Source of the DNA: Chelonoidis abingdonii
Lineage: Eukaryota > Chordata > Testudines > Testudinidae
Reading direction: 5' to 3'
Assembly: GCF_003597395.2 (NCBI RefSeq)
Contig: NC_133770.1
Location: 3,636,560-3,700,559 of the forward strand
DNA length: 64,000 nucleotides
The notes under the pieces are model-generated. The model made no database searches, was not told the origin of the DNA, and worked only from the letters and a program-made list of their open reading frames with translations. A program made the position numbers and the translations under genes. Of the stretch, positions 12,151-34,352 are shown piece by piece. Each line of letters starts with the position of its first letter. Positions within the stretch are counted from its first letter, which is position 1.

Positions 12151-12890
12151 ATTTCTAGCGCTGCAGGCCCCAATTCTCCTTGTCCTGGGTCTGCGCATGG
12201 GAGGGACACCAGAGAGGACTGCTAGCTGGGTCCCTTTTTTCCATTTCTCCGCCTCCCCTGCCTCCAGGACAGCCCCTTGCCACAGACTATTGCACGACTA
12301 CCACTGCAGGCCAACCTTGCGGCACCCTCTGCAGGGAAAATTCCCTGGCACGAACAGCAGCAGGGCAGCCCATGGCGGTTCACCACCAGGAAGAACATCT
12401 CTCTGTGGCCTCGCAGACCACAGCCTTAGCATTGCCCACTGTAGTGGGACTGTTAGTGTGGACAAGGTGGCAGTGGTCCCTGGGTCACAGAGTTAGGCCT
12501 GGCTGCATTTGGGCAACGTGCGCCCATGCAGCTACCCCCGTGCAAACCCCTAACGCAGAAGGGCTGCAGCCATTCAAAACGGGGGGCTTTCTCCAGCCGT
12601 TCACTAGCGCTGCACCAGGGCAGCGTCCCCGCAGGAGGGGGCTGTGGTTCTCCTGAGCACGGCAACCTTTGCACGCACATGCAGGGCGCTCCCAGGCGCC
12701 CAAGGGCCAGAGAGACACATGAGCTGCAAATTCAGCTGGCTGCACCATCCCAGCAGCTCCACTGCAGGGTTATGTTTTCAAGCAGATGCTGGCTCCCCAG
12801 AGCTGACAGCCCTGCTGTGAGAACAGGAGAGAGCTGCCTGAATTGCCTTTGGGTTGGGGAGGAAAAAAAAAGGCCCAGTCCGGCAGAATT
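12150..12890. other. GC-rich intergenic stretch downstream of ZNF-1
   Basis: Long frames are open on both strands because of the composition; none has a recognisable domain. No exon or known repeat is supported. Confidence 0.4.
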
Positions 12891-12899
12891 CAGCCAAAC

Positions 12900-12905
12900 T
12901 TTATT
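12900..12905 (-). terminator. Poly(A) signal of ZNF-1
   Basis: The minus strand reads AATAAA about 385 bases past the second possible stop of the ZNF-1 finger exon. The sequence just upstream of it (about 13,000-13,020) shares 'aggagctgcagaggagaagg' with the equivalent place in ZNF-2. Confidence 0.6.
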
Positions 12906-13139
12906 TTCCATGGTGTAAGAGAACAGAGGGGAATGGGAGCAAGGCTGGCTACCTACATCCCCAGGAGATCTGAAAGCAGCTGGAGAGGTTCAGAGCAGCA
13001 GGAGCTGCAGAGGAGAAGGCTGTGATGCCCGTAGCTGAGACACTGCTCCAGGTGGCAGAGATGAGTTCTACATGAGCAGAGAAATGTGCCCAACTCACGT
13101 TCAGAGGGGGTTTTAACCAAAAGAATTTTCCTGCTACAG

Positions 13140-13216
13140 AAAAGCACTGTGGACTAGTGGTTAAAGCACAGGGCTGGGCTTCAGGAGACCTAAGTTCAAT
13201 TCCTGCCACTGTGTCC
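13140..13216 (+). repeat. tRNA-derived SINE head
   Basis: An A-box-like 'tggactagtggttaaagca' is followed by a B-box-like 'gttcaattcc'. It lies in the 3' untranslated part of ZNF-1, antisense to the gene. Confidence 0.55.
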
Positions 13217-13288
13217 TTTCACTTTTCCTGCCCCACGCTTGGGGAGAGCCAGGCTCCCCAAACATTGCACAAGGGCTGAATATTATCA

Positions 13289-14313
13289 TCAGCTCCCAGA
13301 CCCGCCCTTGGCTCCCCTCTCACACAAAGGTTTCTGCTTTCTGAGCCCGGATCCTGGATGCAGGCCACAGGGCAGCCCTGGCTCAGCATCGTGAGTTCTC
13401 TGATGGTCTTTGAGGGACTCCTTGTAGCGGAAGCTCCTCCCGCACTCCCCGCACTGGTAGGGCCGCTCCCCAGTGTGGACGCGCTGGTGCTTCAGCAGGT
13501 TCTGCTTGCGGATGAAGCTCCTCCCGCAGGCGGCTCACTGGAAGGGCCGCTCGCCGGTGTGGACGCGCTGGTGGTACTGCAGGTGTTCCTTGCGGATGTA
13601 ACATTTCCCGCACTCGTGGCACTGGAAGGGCCGCTCGCCGGTGTGCAGCCGCTGGTGGTTCTGGAGGTGTTCCTTGCGGCTGTAGGTCTTGGTGCACTGG
13701 GTGCAGGCATAGGGTCGCTCGCCGGTGTGGATGCGGGCGTGGTAGGTGAGCCGGGAGCGGTGGAGGAAGCTCTGCCCACACTGGCTGCACTGGTATGGCT
13801 TGGCCTTGCCGTGGGTTCTCAGATGGATAATGAGGTTCTGCTGCTGTTTGAAGCTCTGGCCGCCTTCGCTGCAGGCATGGAGCCTCTGCTCACTGGGCTT
13901 GGGCTGGTGGGCAGCCAGGTTCGTGGGCTGGGGGAAGCTCCTTTCACACTGGACTGGCTCATCTGCCAGTGAGTGGGCCTGGGATTTCACAGCACTCAAG
14001 GCATGAGGCCACTCCCTCACCTGCGCGGCGTGAGGGGCAGCCACGTCTCGGCTCTCGCAGGGAACTCTGGCCTGCCCAGGGCCTGATCCTGCCCCCGCAG
14101 AGGGCAAGGGAGGCTCTGACCCTGGGAGCAGGACTGGCTGCTCAGGAGAATTACTGAGCGCAGCTCCACACTGATCCTCCACCCTGTGGGCATCCTGGGG
14201 ACCTCTCTGCTCGGGACTCCAGAAAACCCGCCTTCCTGACGCCATCTGGTGCCGCTCGCGGTAGGGGTGATGCTCCTCAAGACACTGCACCTCCGCTTTG
14301 GTCATGATCCCAC
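13289..14313 (-). CDS. ZNF-1 zinc-finger exon, interrupted by TGA
   Basis: The acceptor is CAG at plus 14314-14316. The exon opens [10 protein letters not shown], where its paralogues have a SUMO-type VKSEE or IKTEE. Two fingers are degenerate: one begins VQCERSF, and [10 protein letters not shown] has lost its second Cys. Three good fingers follow: [38 protein letters not shown] and [19 protein letters not shown]. The next would start FQC, but the Cys codon is TGA (13533-13535). Beyond it two intact-looking fingers, [12 protein letters not shown] and [19 protein letters not shown], continue in frame to TGA at 13289-13291. ZNF-2 has TGC at that codon, so one base change created the stop. Confidence 0.8.
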
Positions 14314-15701
14314 CTGAAACATAAATAGAGAATCCAGCCACCTTTGTGCCAGGAGAATGACCCCCGCTTGGCTCCAGCTGAGATCAGGTCCCCACTGTGC
14401 CCGGCATGGTTCAAAAACATCCTAAGAGACATCCCTGCTCTGCAGAGCTCCAGTCCCTCGCTGCTAAGGGCCACCTGAGAATCCACCTACACAGACAGAA
14501 TCTGAACTGACCAGTGTGGGCTGGGGAGAAAGGTCAGATCATTATCCTGAGTCCCAGCCCAGTGCTGCCTTCTCTCATTAGCTGGAGTTCGTGAAGCCCG
14601 TTAGGAGCTATAGGCCAAAAGGCCACATTCAAACTATCGCTCACCAGTGCTCAGAGCCACCGATGTTTCTCTTTCCTCGGAGTCCTGTTGGCTCCCCCCA
14701 CAGGCCTCTTCCCCTTGTTCTGTCCGGGCCACAGCTCCAGCTGGGGAAACGAGAGATTCTGTTGGTGGGAGAGAGAACAACATTACAAAGTGTCCCGCGG
14801 AGATCTGAAAAGCAGTTCCCGAAACAGGGCTCGGCCCAGCGGCGTTCTCTCTGGAGGGGGCGGGGGGGGGGGGGCTAAACAGACACACCTGGGGATTGGA
14901 GCCAAAGGAAACCAGGGGACCTTGAGACCTGTCGGAAGGTAAAAAATGGCAGGTTTAGCAGCTGTGAATGGTGGGAAGCCATGAGTGATGGTCCATTATG
15001 GGGAGGGCTTGTGGCAAGCACTAGCACCTTGTGGATGCTGCTGCAGTACAGTGATCAGGAAGCTGCTATGGGAAGCAATGAGACTCTGGAGCAATTCTGT
15101 AGCAAATGCCATTTCTACCTCTGGCTCTGCCAGGACTCGAGGGGCGGTGGTTGAGCGGCTACGGTGCTCCACTGCAAGCCTGAAGGGCGTGGGCTTGGCC
15201 TTGCTCAGGCCACCTCGCCCTGGTTGGCTTCGGGCAGTCACAGGCGGCTGTGTGTGATGCTGACCACAGAGGGCTGGCTATGAAGTTGACATGCCTTAAC
15301 TGCCTCAGCCCGATGAGCTGTTGGCCTGGGGGGACACTGACTTCACCTGTGGCCCCAAGCACCTCCCAGCTTTTCATGTGTTTATCCTCACACAGAGGCA
15401 GCTGTTCGCCTCATTATGCAGATGGGGAACCGCGGCACAGCGTGAGTCACGCAGGCAGGGAGTGAACTCTGATCTCCGGAGTTATAGGCAAGCACGCTGA
15501 CCACTGCACCGGCCTTCCTCATTACATAAGAGCTTATGAGGATTTGGTTAGGTCTGTTTTTCTTTCCAGCTCCAGCTGCAATAGGTGATTACTGACCTGT
15601 CCTGAGTCCCGTAGGGATCACGCTCTCTGCTAAGCCCCCCGGGTCCCGGACACACGGCTCTTCCGTCCAGGACAGAAGGTACGGTTTGGAAATAGCACCA
15701 T
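13289..15701 (-). CDS. ZNF-1: linker exons plus finger exon with premature stop
   Basis: Three exons share one frame, all in phase 1: 15597-15701, 14645-14758 and the finger exon from 14313 down. Translation stops at TGA 13533-13535, in the middle of the array; the frame then stays open to 13289. There is no promoter, DUF3669 or KRAB exon between this group and the ZNF-2 finger exon at 17.5 kb. The phases would allow splicing from the ZNF-2 linker exon at 21,659-21,772, skipping the ZNF-2 fingers; that product would have 615 residues ending at the early stop. Alternatively this is a decaying duplicate of the ZNF-2 3' end. No transcript evidence can be seen here. Confidence 0.6.
14645..14758 (-). 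CDS. ZNF-1 linker exon (114 bp)
   Basis: An open phase-1 exon beginning [19 protein letters not shown] and ending SVALSTG. It has a CAG acceptor (plus 14759-14761) and a GTGAG donor (14640-14644). The -EQGEEAC- core matches linker exons of the other genes. Confidence 0.72.
15390..15530 (-). repeat. MIR-like SINE, antisense
   Basis: The antisense of 'gatggggaaccgcggcac' followed by 'agtgaactctgatctcc' matches the MIR core and B-box order. Old and partial. Confidence 0.5.
15597..15701 (-). CDS. ZNF-1 linker exon (105 bp)
   Basis: Reads [18 protein letters not shown] onward without a stop and ends IPTGLRTG in phase 1. The acceptor is CCAG; the donor is GTCAGT, weaker than the GTGAG of the other linkers. 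ISKPxLLSW is the linker-family core. Confidence 0.68.
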
Positions 15702-15749
15702 CTGGAAAAGGATATCAGAGGCGGTTACATTTCACCATGTCACTAGCTC

Positions 15750-16860
15750 CCTGCCACTTTACGAGGCCTTGGAACCAAGCGCCTGTCATTGTCAGAGGCC
15801 AAAGGACTCTACTGAGGAGAGAGAATGACTGAGGGCAGTGAGGACTGGGGCAGGGACAAGATGCACCAGAAGGACCCAACAGGAGAACACGGTGGCAGGC
15901 CCAACAGAGACCAGACCAGACCAAGGTCAGACACACGTCAGCCAGTCAGGTCCACGGAGACTCTGGACCACCTCTTGGGCACTGGGGGGACGGGAGATTG
16001 GTGGTAATCCCTCCCCCTGCAGTATGAATCTCAGGCAGCTAGCAGCAGCAGGGGCTTCCTCTCACCACTACCTCTCTGTGCTTGCGGAGGCCGGGACGAG
16101 GGACCACCGAAGTCCTATGCACTCACTGGGCTGTGCAGGTGAAGAGACTTCTAACTGGAGATCACAGAGCGTTTCCTTGTGCCCGCCAAGCTAACCAATA
16201 AGGAAACAGCAGAGGAGGGCAGGGGCTGCCAGCTCGTTGGGAAAGGAGCATGTTGCTGGGTCAATACCCAGTTCCTGGTTAGCATGCAAGGACTCTAATC
16301 ACACCACTGCTGATCAGCCCAACCTGACAGGGCCAGAACCAGCCACTTCCACGTGCCAGGTTCTGATGTGCCTCTGCCTGGCAGCTAGTCCGTTTGGCCT
16401 GTAGCGGTCCTAGCTCCAGTGATCCCAGCGGGAAGCTCGTGGGGACTCAGCGGGGGGGCTGTCCTAGTGTGGCTCGCATCAGACGAGCCCACCCCGGCAG
16501 ACGCCAGTGGCACTCTCACTGCACCCAACGTGGGCAGAAGCAAACCCATGAGGAGGGACTTTCCATTGGGTTCTGATGAGAAAAGGGGCCTGATCCTCAT
16601 TTACATTAGAAGCCCAGCCCCAGCTCCAGCAGCATAGAGGAGCTTGGAAAGTGGGTGGAGCTATCCCAGCCCCTTCATGCTAGCAGAGCTTTAGTGTAAA
16701 CTAGAATCCGGCCAGGGTGCACTGGCCCTGGTGGGCCACCATCAGTGTAAAAACCCCGATTGCTGCAGTCTTGGCAATGGTCTCCCATAGGATTTCATGG
16801 GGCCAGCCGGCTGCGTAGGGTTAGCTGTAGGAACAATCCAACACCAGGAACAGGCCAACA
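15750..16860. other. Interval between ZNF-1 and ZNF-2, no exon found
   Basis: No KRAB, DUF3669 or CpG-rich first exon could be found for ZNF-1 on the minus strand here. Chance frames are present on both strands. Confidence 0.5.
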
Positions 16861-16864
16861 CAAC

Positions 16865-16870
16865 TTTATT
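16865..16870 (-). terminator. Poly(A) signal of ZNF-2
   Basis: The minus strand reads AATAAA about 635 bases past the ZNF-2 stop codon, in an 'aaaataaagttg' context. ZNF-1 has 'aaaataaagttt' at the matching place. Confidence 0.7.
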
Positions 16871-17503
16871 TTGCATTGCAACTGCCATATAAAACTACAC
16901 CGCCAAACACTTGACAGAGTTTAACTGCACGCTTACGAAATTAAAATGTAAAAACAACAGGGGGGCGGGAGAAGGGCGGGACACAGAGCAATGGGTGAGA
17001 AAGAGTCAATCTACATCCAGTGGGAGGAGAAATGTGGGGAGAGGTGGCTCTGGGGGTAGGAGCTGCAGAGGAGAAGGCTCTCACACAATCGTGCCGCTGT
17101 GGGTGTGGAGCGGGAGAAAGGAAGCAGGTTCTAGAGAAGAGCCCCAGGAGGGGGTTTAGAACCGGAGCGGGACATTAGTGGGGACTCGGGAGGGACAGGG
17201 CTGCTCTTTGGGCACGGGAGGAGGCGGGGAGCAGCGTTCGGCGCATGCACCGGCCTTTCCGGCTCTCTCTGCAAGTTGCGTGGAAGGGGCTTGTCCAGGG
17301 GATGGGAGATGGGTATGAAAAACGTGCTGGGGGTCCCTCGGAGGACGTGCCAGACACCCCGGCTGCCTCGCGCCCCGCGGACGTATTTGGTAAAAGCTTC
17401 GTTTCTGGCACTGGTTTTCACTTCGCTGCCTTGGATTTAACTCGCGGTCGGTTACGACCCAGTCCCGAGCTGCCATGTGGTCTAGGCCACGGAGTCCCGG
17501 GAT

Positions 17504-29271
<11,768 letters not shown>

Positions 29272-29704
29272 GGCCCCGCGCTGGGATGGCTCTCGGGGGA
29301 AGCGGCCCCGGCCCGGGGCTCGCTAGGGGCCGTGGGCTGGGGTCCCGCTGCCATTGCTGGGAGGGCGCGGCCGAAGTGCAGCCTGGGAGGAGGGACCCGC
29401 CGCCGGCCGTCGATGGTCCTTGCGCGCAGGGGCGGCGAGCCGAGCCAGTTGCCGCCTACCGGGCACCGGGCGCAGCGAGCTCCGAGCCCCGCCGCTGGGC
29501 TCGGGCACGGAGCGAGCGAAGCTCGTGTGATCGCCCGCACTCCGGTCCATAGCACAGGAGCTGGGGCAAGGGACTCGCTGGGCCCGCGGCCCTCAGCCTG
29601 GGGGCTCCGAGCCCCCCCCCCGCTCTCCTGGGACCGACAGAGCCACAGCGCCGCCGCCCCCGGCTCATCTCGGGGGCAGAGCCCCTCGTCCCTGCGCACA
29701 GCCG

Positions 29705-29821
29705 GGGTGACCAGATGTCCTGCTGTTACAGGGACAGGCCCTAGACTTGGGGCTTGTTCTCATATCGGCCCCTATTACCTCCGTCCTGGCCTGATTTTTC
29801 ACACTTGCTGTCTGGTCACCC
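29705..29821. mobile_element. 117-bp MITE with inverted ends
   Basis: 'gggtgaccaga' at the left end and 'tctggtcaccc' at the right are perfect 11-bp inverted repeats. The inside is non-coding. It sits at the edge of the ZNF-2 CpG island. Confidence 0.75.
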
Positions 29822-30119
29822 TACGCAGCGCTCCGGCTGTTAGCCCCGGCCTGGGCTGCTCCTCTCAAAGCCCCAGCTCCTGCCGTCCTCAGGCTCTGTT
29901 TTCATTGAAAAAGAAATGGGGGGGGGGGGTTCCTAGCCCCTGGGGCTGCAGAGAAAAGCGGGGCCAGGGAGCCCCTGAAGACAGGCTCAACAAGGAGAAG
30001 GCAAATCAATTTATACACAAATAACTGAAATTTAGGGCCAAGCTTTGATCCCACTCCCATCAATGCTCATGCATTCCTACTGAGTTGGGGGCAGCCAGCT
30101 CTTTGCAGGATCAGACCCT

Positions 30120-30302
30120 CAGGATACATCTGCACTGCAATAAAATGCCCTGGTCTGGCCTATGGCAGCTGGCTAAGCTGTGGGCCCCCCACCCCTCGCA
30201 GGGTCTTGGAGTCCAGCTGACAACATAGCGATTTTATAGCCTGGCAAGCCCGAGTCAGCTGACACAGGCAAACCCATTTTACTGCAGTGTAGACATACCC
30301 TG
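30120..30302. mobile_element. 183-bp inverted-repeat DNA element
   Basis: The left end 'catctgcactgcaataaaat' mirrors the right end 'attttactgcagtgtagaca' with few mismatches. 'agaccc' on each side may be the rest of a target duplication. Same family as 22.55-22.73 kb. Confidence 0.75.
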
Positions 30303-30789
30303 GGAGACCCAGCATCAACCATTTATTCACATACCATGAGGGGGCTGCCCAGGAATTCTTGCAATCCCCAGCTCCTGTTATAAACAGCATGGACTGAGGC
30401 ACTGAGACAATTGGCAATCGAGGAATAGCTCACTGCTCTGTCACCTATTCTATTTCGCTCTTGCAGCCCTAAGCCACCATATCCCATGGGGGAGGAGAGG
30501 AAATGGGGAGCTTTCTGAGGAAAACAGGAGCAGGCAAATCACTGACCGCAGGTGCTAGGATTCCTGAGGTTGAGGATGGTATAAATCCCTAGCCAGAGGA
30601 GATACCTGTGCCTCAGTTTCCCACTCTGTGCAGAATAATGGTGTGTAACTAGTGGACCTGATTTAACACTCCCTCACAGGCTATGCTGGTGTAATTCACC
30701 CAGTGGAGTCACACTGGTGTGACAAAGTGAGACAGGGCCAGTATCTGCCTCAGAAGGAAGTCTCTGTTCCATGGAAATGTTAGGAGGGG

Positions 30790-30965
30790 AAATCCTGGCT
30801 TTTTCACTGATTCTCTTAGGTCAGTCACAGCATCCCCATGCTTCAGTTCACCCATCTGTAAAATGAGGATAATGATACTCAGTCACCTACCTTCCAGGAG
30901 TGACCCAGGGATGAATTAACTTAGCGTCTGTACAGTGCTTTAAATATGCAAAGAGCTATATAAAA
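30790..30965 (+). repeat. MIR-like SINE
   Basis: 'cttcagttcacccatctg' followed by 'taaaatgaggataatgatac' is the MIR 3' core; the tail with 'tgctttaaatatgcaaagag' also fits. Confidence 0.6.
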
Positions 30966-31126
30966 GCTGATGACCTGATCCCTGTGTCTCACACCAGTGT
31001 CAGTCAGGGTAATGCCACCAAAATCCGTGAAACTACACTGGCCTAAGACCCACAAGATCAGAATCAAACCCTCAGTGTGCTCTGCCCTCCAGGGATGGAT
31101 CATTTTATTACTCAGTTGCTCTAGAG

Positions 31127-31500
31127 CAGTGGTTCTCAACCTTTCCAGACAACTGGACCCCTTTCAGGAGTCAGATCTGTCTTGTGGACCCCAAGTTTCA
31201 CCTCACTTAAAAACCACTTGCTTACAAAATCAGACATAAAAACACAAAAGTGTCACAGCACATTACTGAAAAAATTTTGATTTCTTATTTTTACCATATA
31301 ATTATAAAATAAATCGGCTGGAATATAAATATTGTACTTATATTTCAGTGTCTAGTATACAGAGCAGTATAAACAAGTCATTGCCTGTAGCAGGTTTAGT
31401 TTGCACTGACTTCACTAGTGCTTTTTATGTAACCTGCTGTAAAACCAGGCAAATCTCTAGATGAGTTAAGGTCCCCCCCCAGGGTTTGGAACCACGGCTG
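31127..31500 (+). mobile_element. hAT-like element with 'cagtggttctcaacc' end
   Basis: The left end is a typical hAT terminus, and the AT-rich inside is non-coding. The right end near 31,490 ('tttggaaccacggctg') is damaged, and no target duplication can be confirmed. Confidence 0.65.
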
Positions 31501-31539
31501 TATAGCACCTCCACTGACAAACTAACAGTCACAGCAGGC

Positions 31540-31685
31540 CAGAAACTAATTCTCTGTTTCCCAGTGGTTAAAATGAGGGGGAGAGAGAGAAATGATTCAC
31601 CCAAAGTCACAGAGGGAACGAGTCCGCACTCGGTCAGGAATTCCCTGCTCCCAGTTCTGTGCTCTGACCTCACCTATCAAAGCTG
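31540..31685 (-). repeat. MIR-like SINE, antisense
   Basis: 'cacccaaagtcacagagg' then 'attccctgctcccagttc' match the antisense MIR core. Confidence 0.5.
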
Positions 31686-31689
31686 AGTT

Positions 31690-32990
31690 GGGCCCCTCAC
31701 TGCTCAGAGCAGAGCAAAAATGTTCATCGCAGAATCTAAACACCAACAGCCCCATCTAGAGGCTGAAGACCCAAACGCTGGAACAGAATCGCTTTGCTAA
31801 AAATAATGTTTATTATTAAGGTGAAAGAACATGATTAGAAAACTATTTAACACATACACAGAGGTAATTATATCATTCCAGATCACAAACATACCATACA
31901 CGTTAAGCCATATGGTAACAACATGCCACTTTTTAAACCAGAGATAAAGGAAGATACCGTTTCTGCACACAGATGACCCGAACTGCTGGCTCCGGAGCAG
32001 GTTCTCCAGCAGTCACAAGGGTAGTAGGAACAGCCGAATCCCAGAGTTTGGAGTGATAGGGCTTTTTCGTTGTTTTTGCCTTTCATGCTAGTACAAATGT
32101 CAAACCTTATTCTTGTTTGATATACAGCTTTCTCCATAGACAGGCTGGGAGCTCAGGCAGCCATTTTCTGGCTGTGATTAGGGGTGTTTCCCAATTTAAA
32201 TGTATTACATTATTAATTATTATTATTAAATAAAAACAACAGGGTTTGAGATCCCAGCCCATTAAGAGAACACATGGCCAGGCACATTTTTTAAAAGGTA
32301 ACTTGAAAGGGTTTTTACCTGCCAAGATCTCCACTCAGGCTGTATTGCAGGGGAAACCCCCAAATTACTTGCCAAGGACACCATTTTGCCAGTTACCCCC
32401 ATTTGCTAACCTCTGACTGCTGCATCTTATCATCTCTCTCAAGCAACTCACGGGCTCACCAGCCTAGAACATACAACTTACACCACCATTTACTGATTCA
32501 CTTGGCCCCACTCATTCGGTGAGTGCCTCAGTTTCTCTTCCCTTCAGCATGTCTTCCTCATGCCCCACAGCCGTTTCCCTCACCCCACCGCATGGTTATG
32601 TTTAGGGATGTGGCTTTCACGCTGTGGCCCCCAATTCTAACTCAGATACTGGTGGTGCAACTATAAACGTAAAGCAAGAGTTGTTGTTTTCCTGTATCAA
32701 AAAAGGAGACTGGCAGCCCACATTCCCTTGGCCGATACTTCCTCTGCACAAACAGCCTGTGGGTAAATTGCTCTTGCTTTTTGGTTTAAAGATGCTGCCA
32801 CATTCCCCCACACCCACATAGCTAGTGCTCTTTGTCAGGCTGCACGGCTGTGACAGGCGGGAGTGCGCACAGGTTCTCATGGACTGTGCAATTTCCCCTG
32901 GGGCGTAAGGACAGACAGGTGTCTGGGGCTTGTCCATTTCCTGTTGCATTACCGTGTTGCTGTTCTCAATGCCTGTTCACTGGGATGCCA
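31690..32990. other. Spacer downstream of ZNF-3
   Basis: No exon is supported. A minus-strand AATAAA at 31,809-31,814 could serve a long ZNF-3 3' end. Confidence 0.4.
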
Positions 32991-33002
32991 TCAGCACCAG
33001 CG

Positions 33003-33008
33003 TTTATT
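33003..33008 (-). terminator. Poly(A) hexamer almost at the ZNF-3 stop codon
   Basis: The minus strand reads TGA (33010-33012, stop), one G, then AATAAA. Use of this signal would give a 3' untranslated region of only a few tens of bases. A second AATAAA is at 31,809-31,814. Confidence 0.5.
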
Positions 33009-33009
33009 C

Positions 33010-34352
33010 TCACCCCACGGTGCCCATCTTCAATACCTGCCTGGGATTGGGCGCAGCTTGCAGGTGACCCAGCTCTGTGCCATGAACCCTGGCGTGATCC
33101 TTCAGGGACTCCTTGCAGCGGAAGCTCCTCCCGCACTCCCCGCACTGGTAGGGGCGCTCCCCGGTGTGGATGCGCTGGTGCTTCAGGAGGTGATGTTTCT
33201 GGATGAAGCTCTTCCCGCAAGCGGTGCACTGGAAGGGCCGCTCCCCCGTGTGGATACGCCGATGGTTCTGCAGGTGCTCCTTGCGGCTGTAGCTTTTGCC
33301 GCACTCGGTGCATTTGTAGGGGCGCTCCCTGGTGTGGACCAGCCGGTGCCGGATGAGGTAGGACTGGCAGATGAAGTGGATACCGCATTCGGAGCACTGG
33401 TAGGGCCGCTCCGGGGTATGGCTCCGCTGGTGGACGACGAGGCTTTTCTTCAGGCCGAAGCTCTTGCCACACTGGAGGCAGGAGTAGGGCTGCTCACCGG
33501 TGTGAACTCGGTAATGCACCGCCAGCTTGGAGGGTTCAGCAAAGCGCTTGGCACATTGGGCGCAGGCGTAGGGGCGCTCCCCCGAGTGGATGCGGGCGTG
33601 GTAGTTGAGCCGTGACTGGTGGATGAAGCTTTTGTTGCACTGGCTGCACTGGTAGGGGCGCTCTCCGGTGTGGATGCGCTGGTGCAGCAGGAAGTGCTCC
33701 TTGCGGCTGAAGCGGCGGCCACACTGGGCACACGGGTAGGGGCGCTCCCCGGTGTGGGTGCGCTGGTGCACCGTCAGGTTGAAGTACCTGCGGAAGCTCT
33801 TCCCACACTGGCTGCAGATGAAGGGTCGCTCCTCCGTGTGGGTCCTCTGGTGCTGGGTGTAGTGCTCCTTGCGGCCAAAGGTCTTGGCGCACTGGGTGCA
33901 GGCGTAGGGGCGCTCGCCCGTGTGGGTGCGGCGGTGGCTGCTGAGTTTGGACTGCTGTGCAAAGGTCTTGCCACACTGGGCGCAGGCGTAGGGCCGCTCC
34001 CCTGTGTGGGTGCGCTGGTGGCACAGCAGGGTGTCTTTCCGGGTGAAGCTCTTGCCACACTGCAGGCAATGAAAGGGCCTCTCCGCAGGCTGGCTGAGCC
34101 GGGGGACGGCGCCGGCACCGCCGCCCTGGGGCTCAGCAATTTCATTCCGGCCCCCCCTGCATTCATTGGGCTGCCCCAGGTCGCTCCTCAGATGCATCAC
34201 CGGGCCAGGCAGACTCTCACAGGGTGCTCCCCACTCGGGAGCCTGCCCCTCGCTCTCTCTGCATGTCCCCAGTTGCACTCCAGGTGGCTGTGGGCTGTTG
34301 TGGCCTTCCCTGTCAGGCCCCTCCTCCGTTTTGATCACAAGCCCATCACCTG
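33010..34352 (-). CDS. ZNF-3 zinc-finger exon, 12 fingers
   Basis: The exon begins at a tandem CAGCAG acceptor, then [14 protein letters not shown] (SUMO-type IKTE), then a Ser/Pro/Gly-rich spacer. Twelve complete C2H2 fingers follow, from [19 protein letters not shown] to [19 protein letters not shown], all with intact zinc ligands and mostly TGERPY/F linkers. Fingers 3 and 4 are joined by TEERPF, 7 and 8 by TGEQPY, 8 and 9 by TPERPY, 9 and 10 by TRERPY. The last three fingers match the C-terminal module of ZNF-2. The stop is at 33010-33012. Confidence 0.95.

Noticed and set aside
15750..17100. A separate KRAB or DUF3669 exon for ZNF-1
   Set aside because: I scanned the minus strand for the E-E-W/L-Y and LQRRLEN-type motifs and found none.
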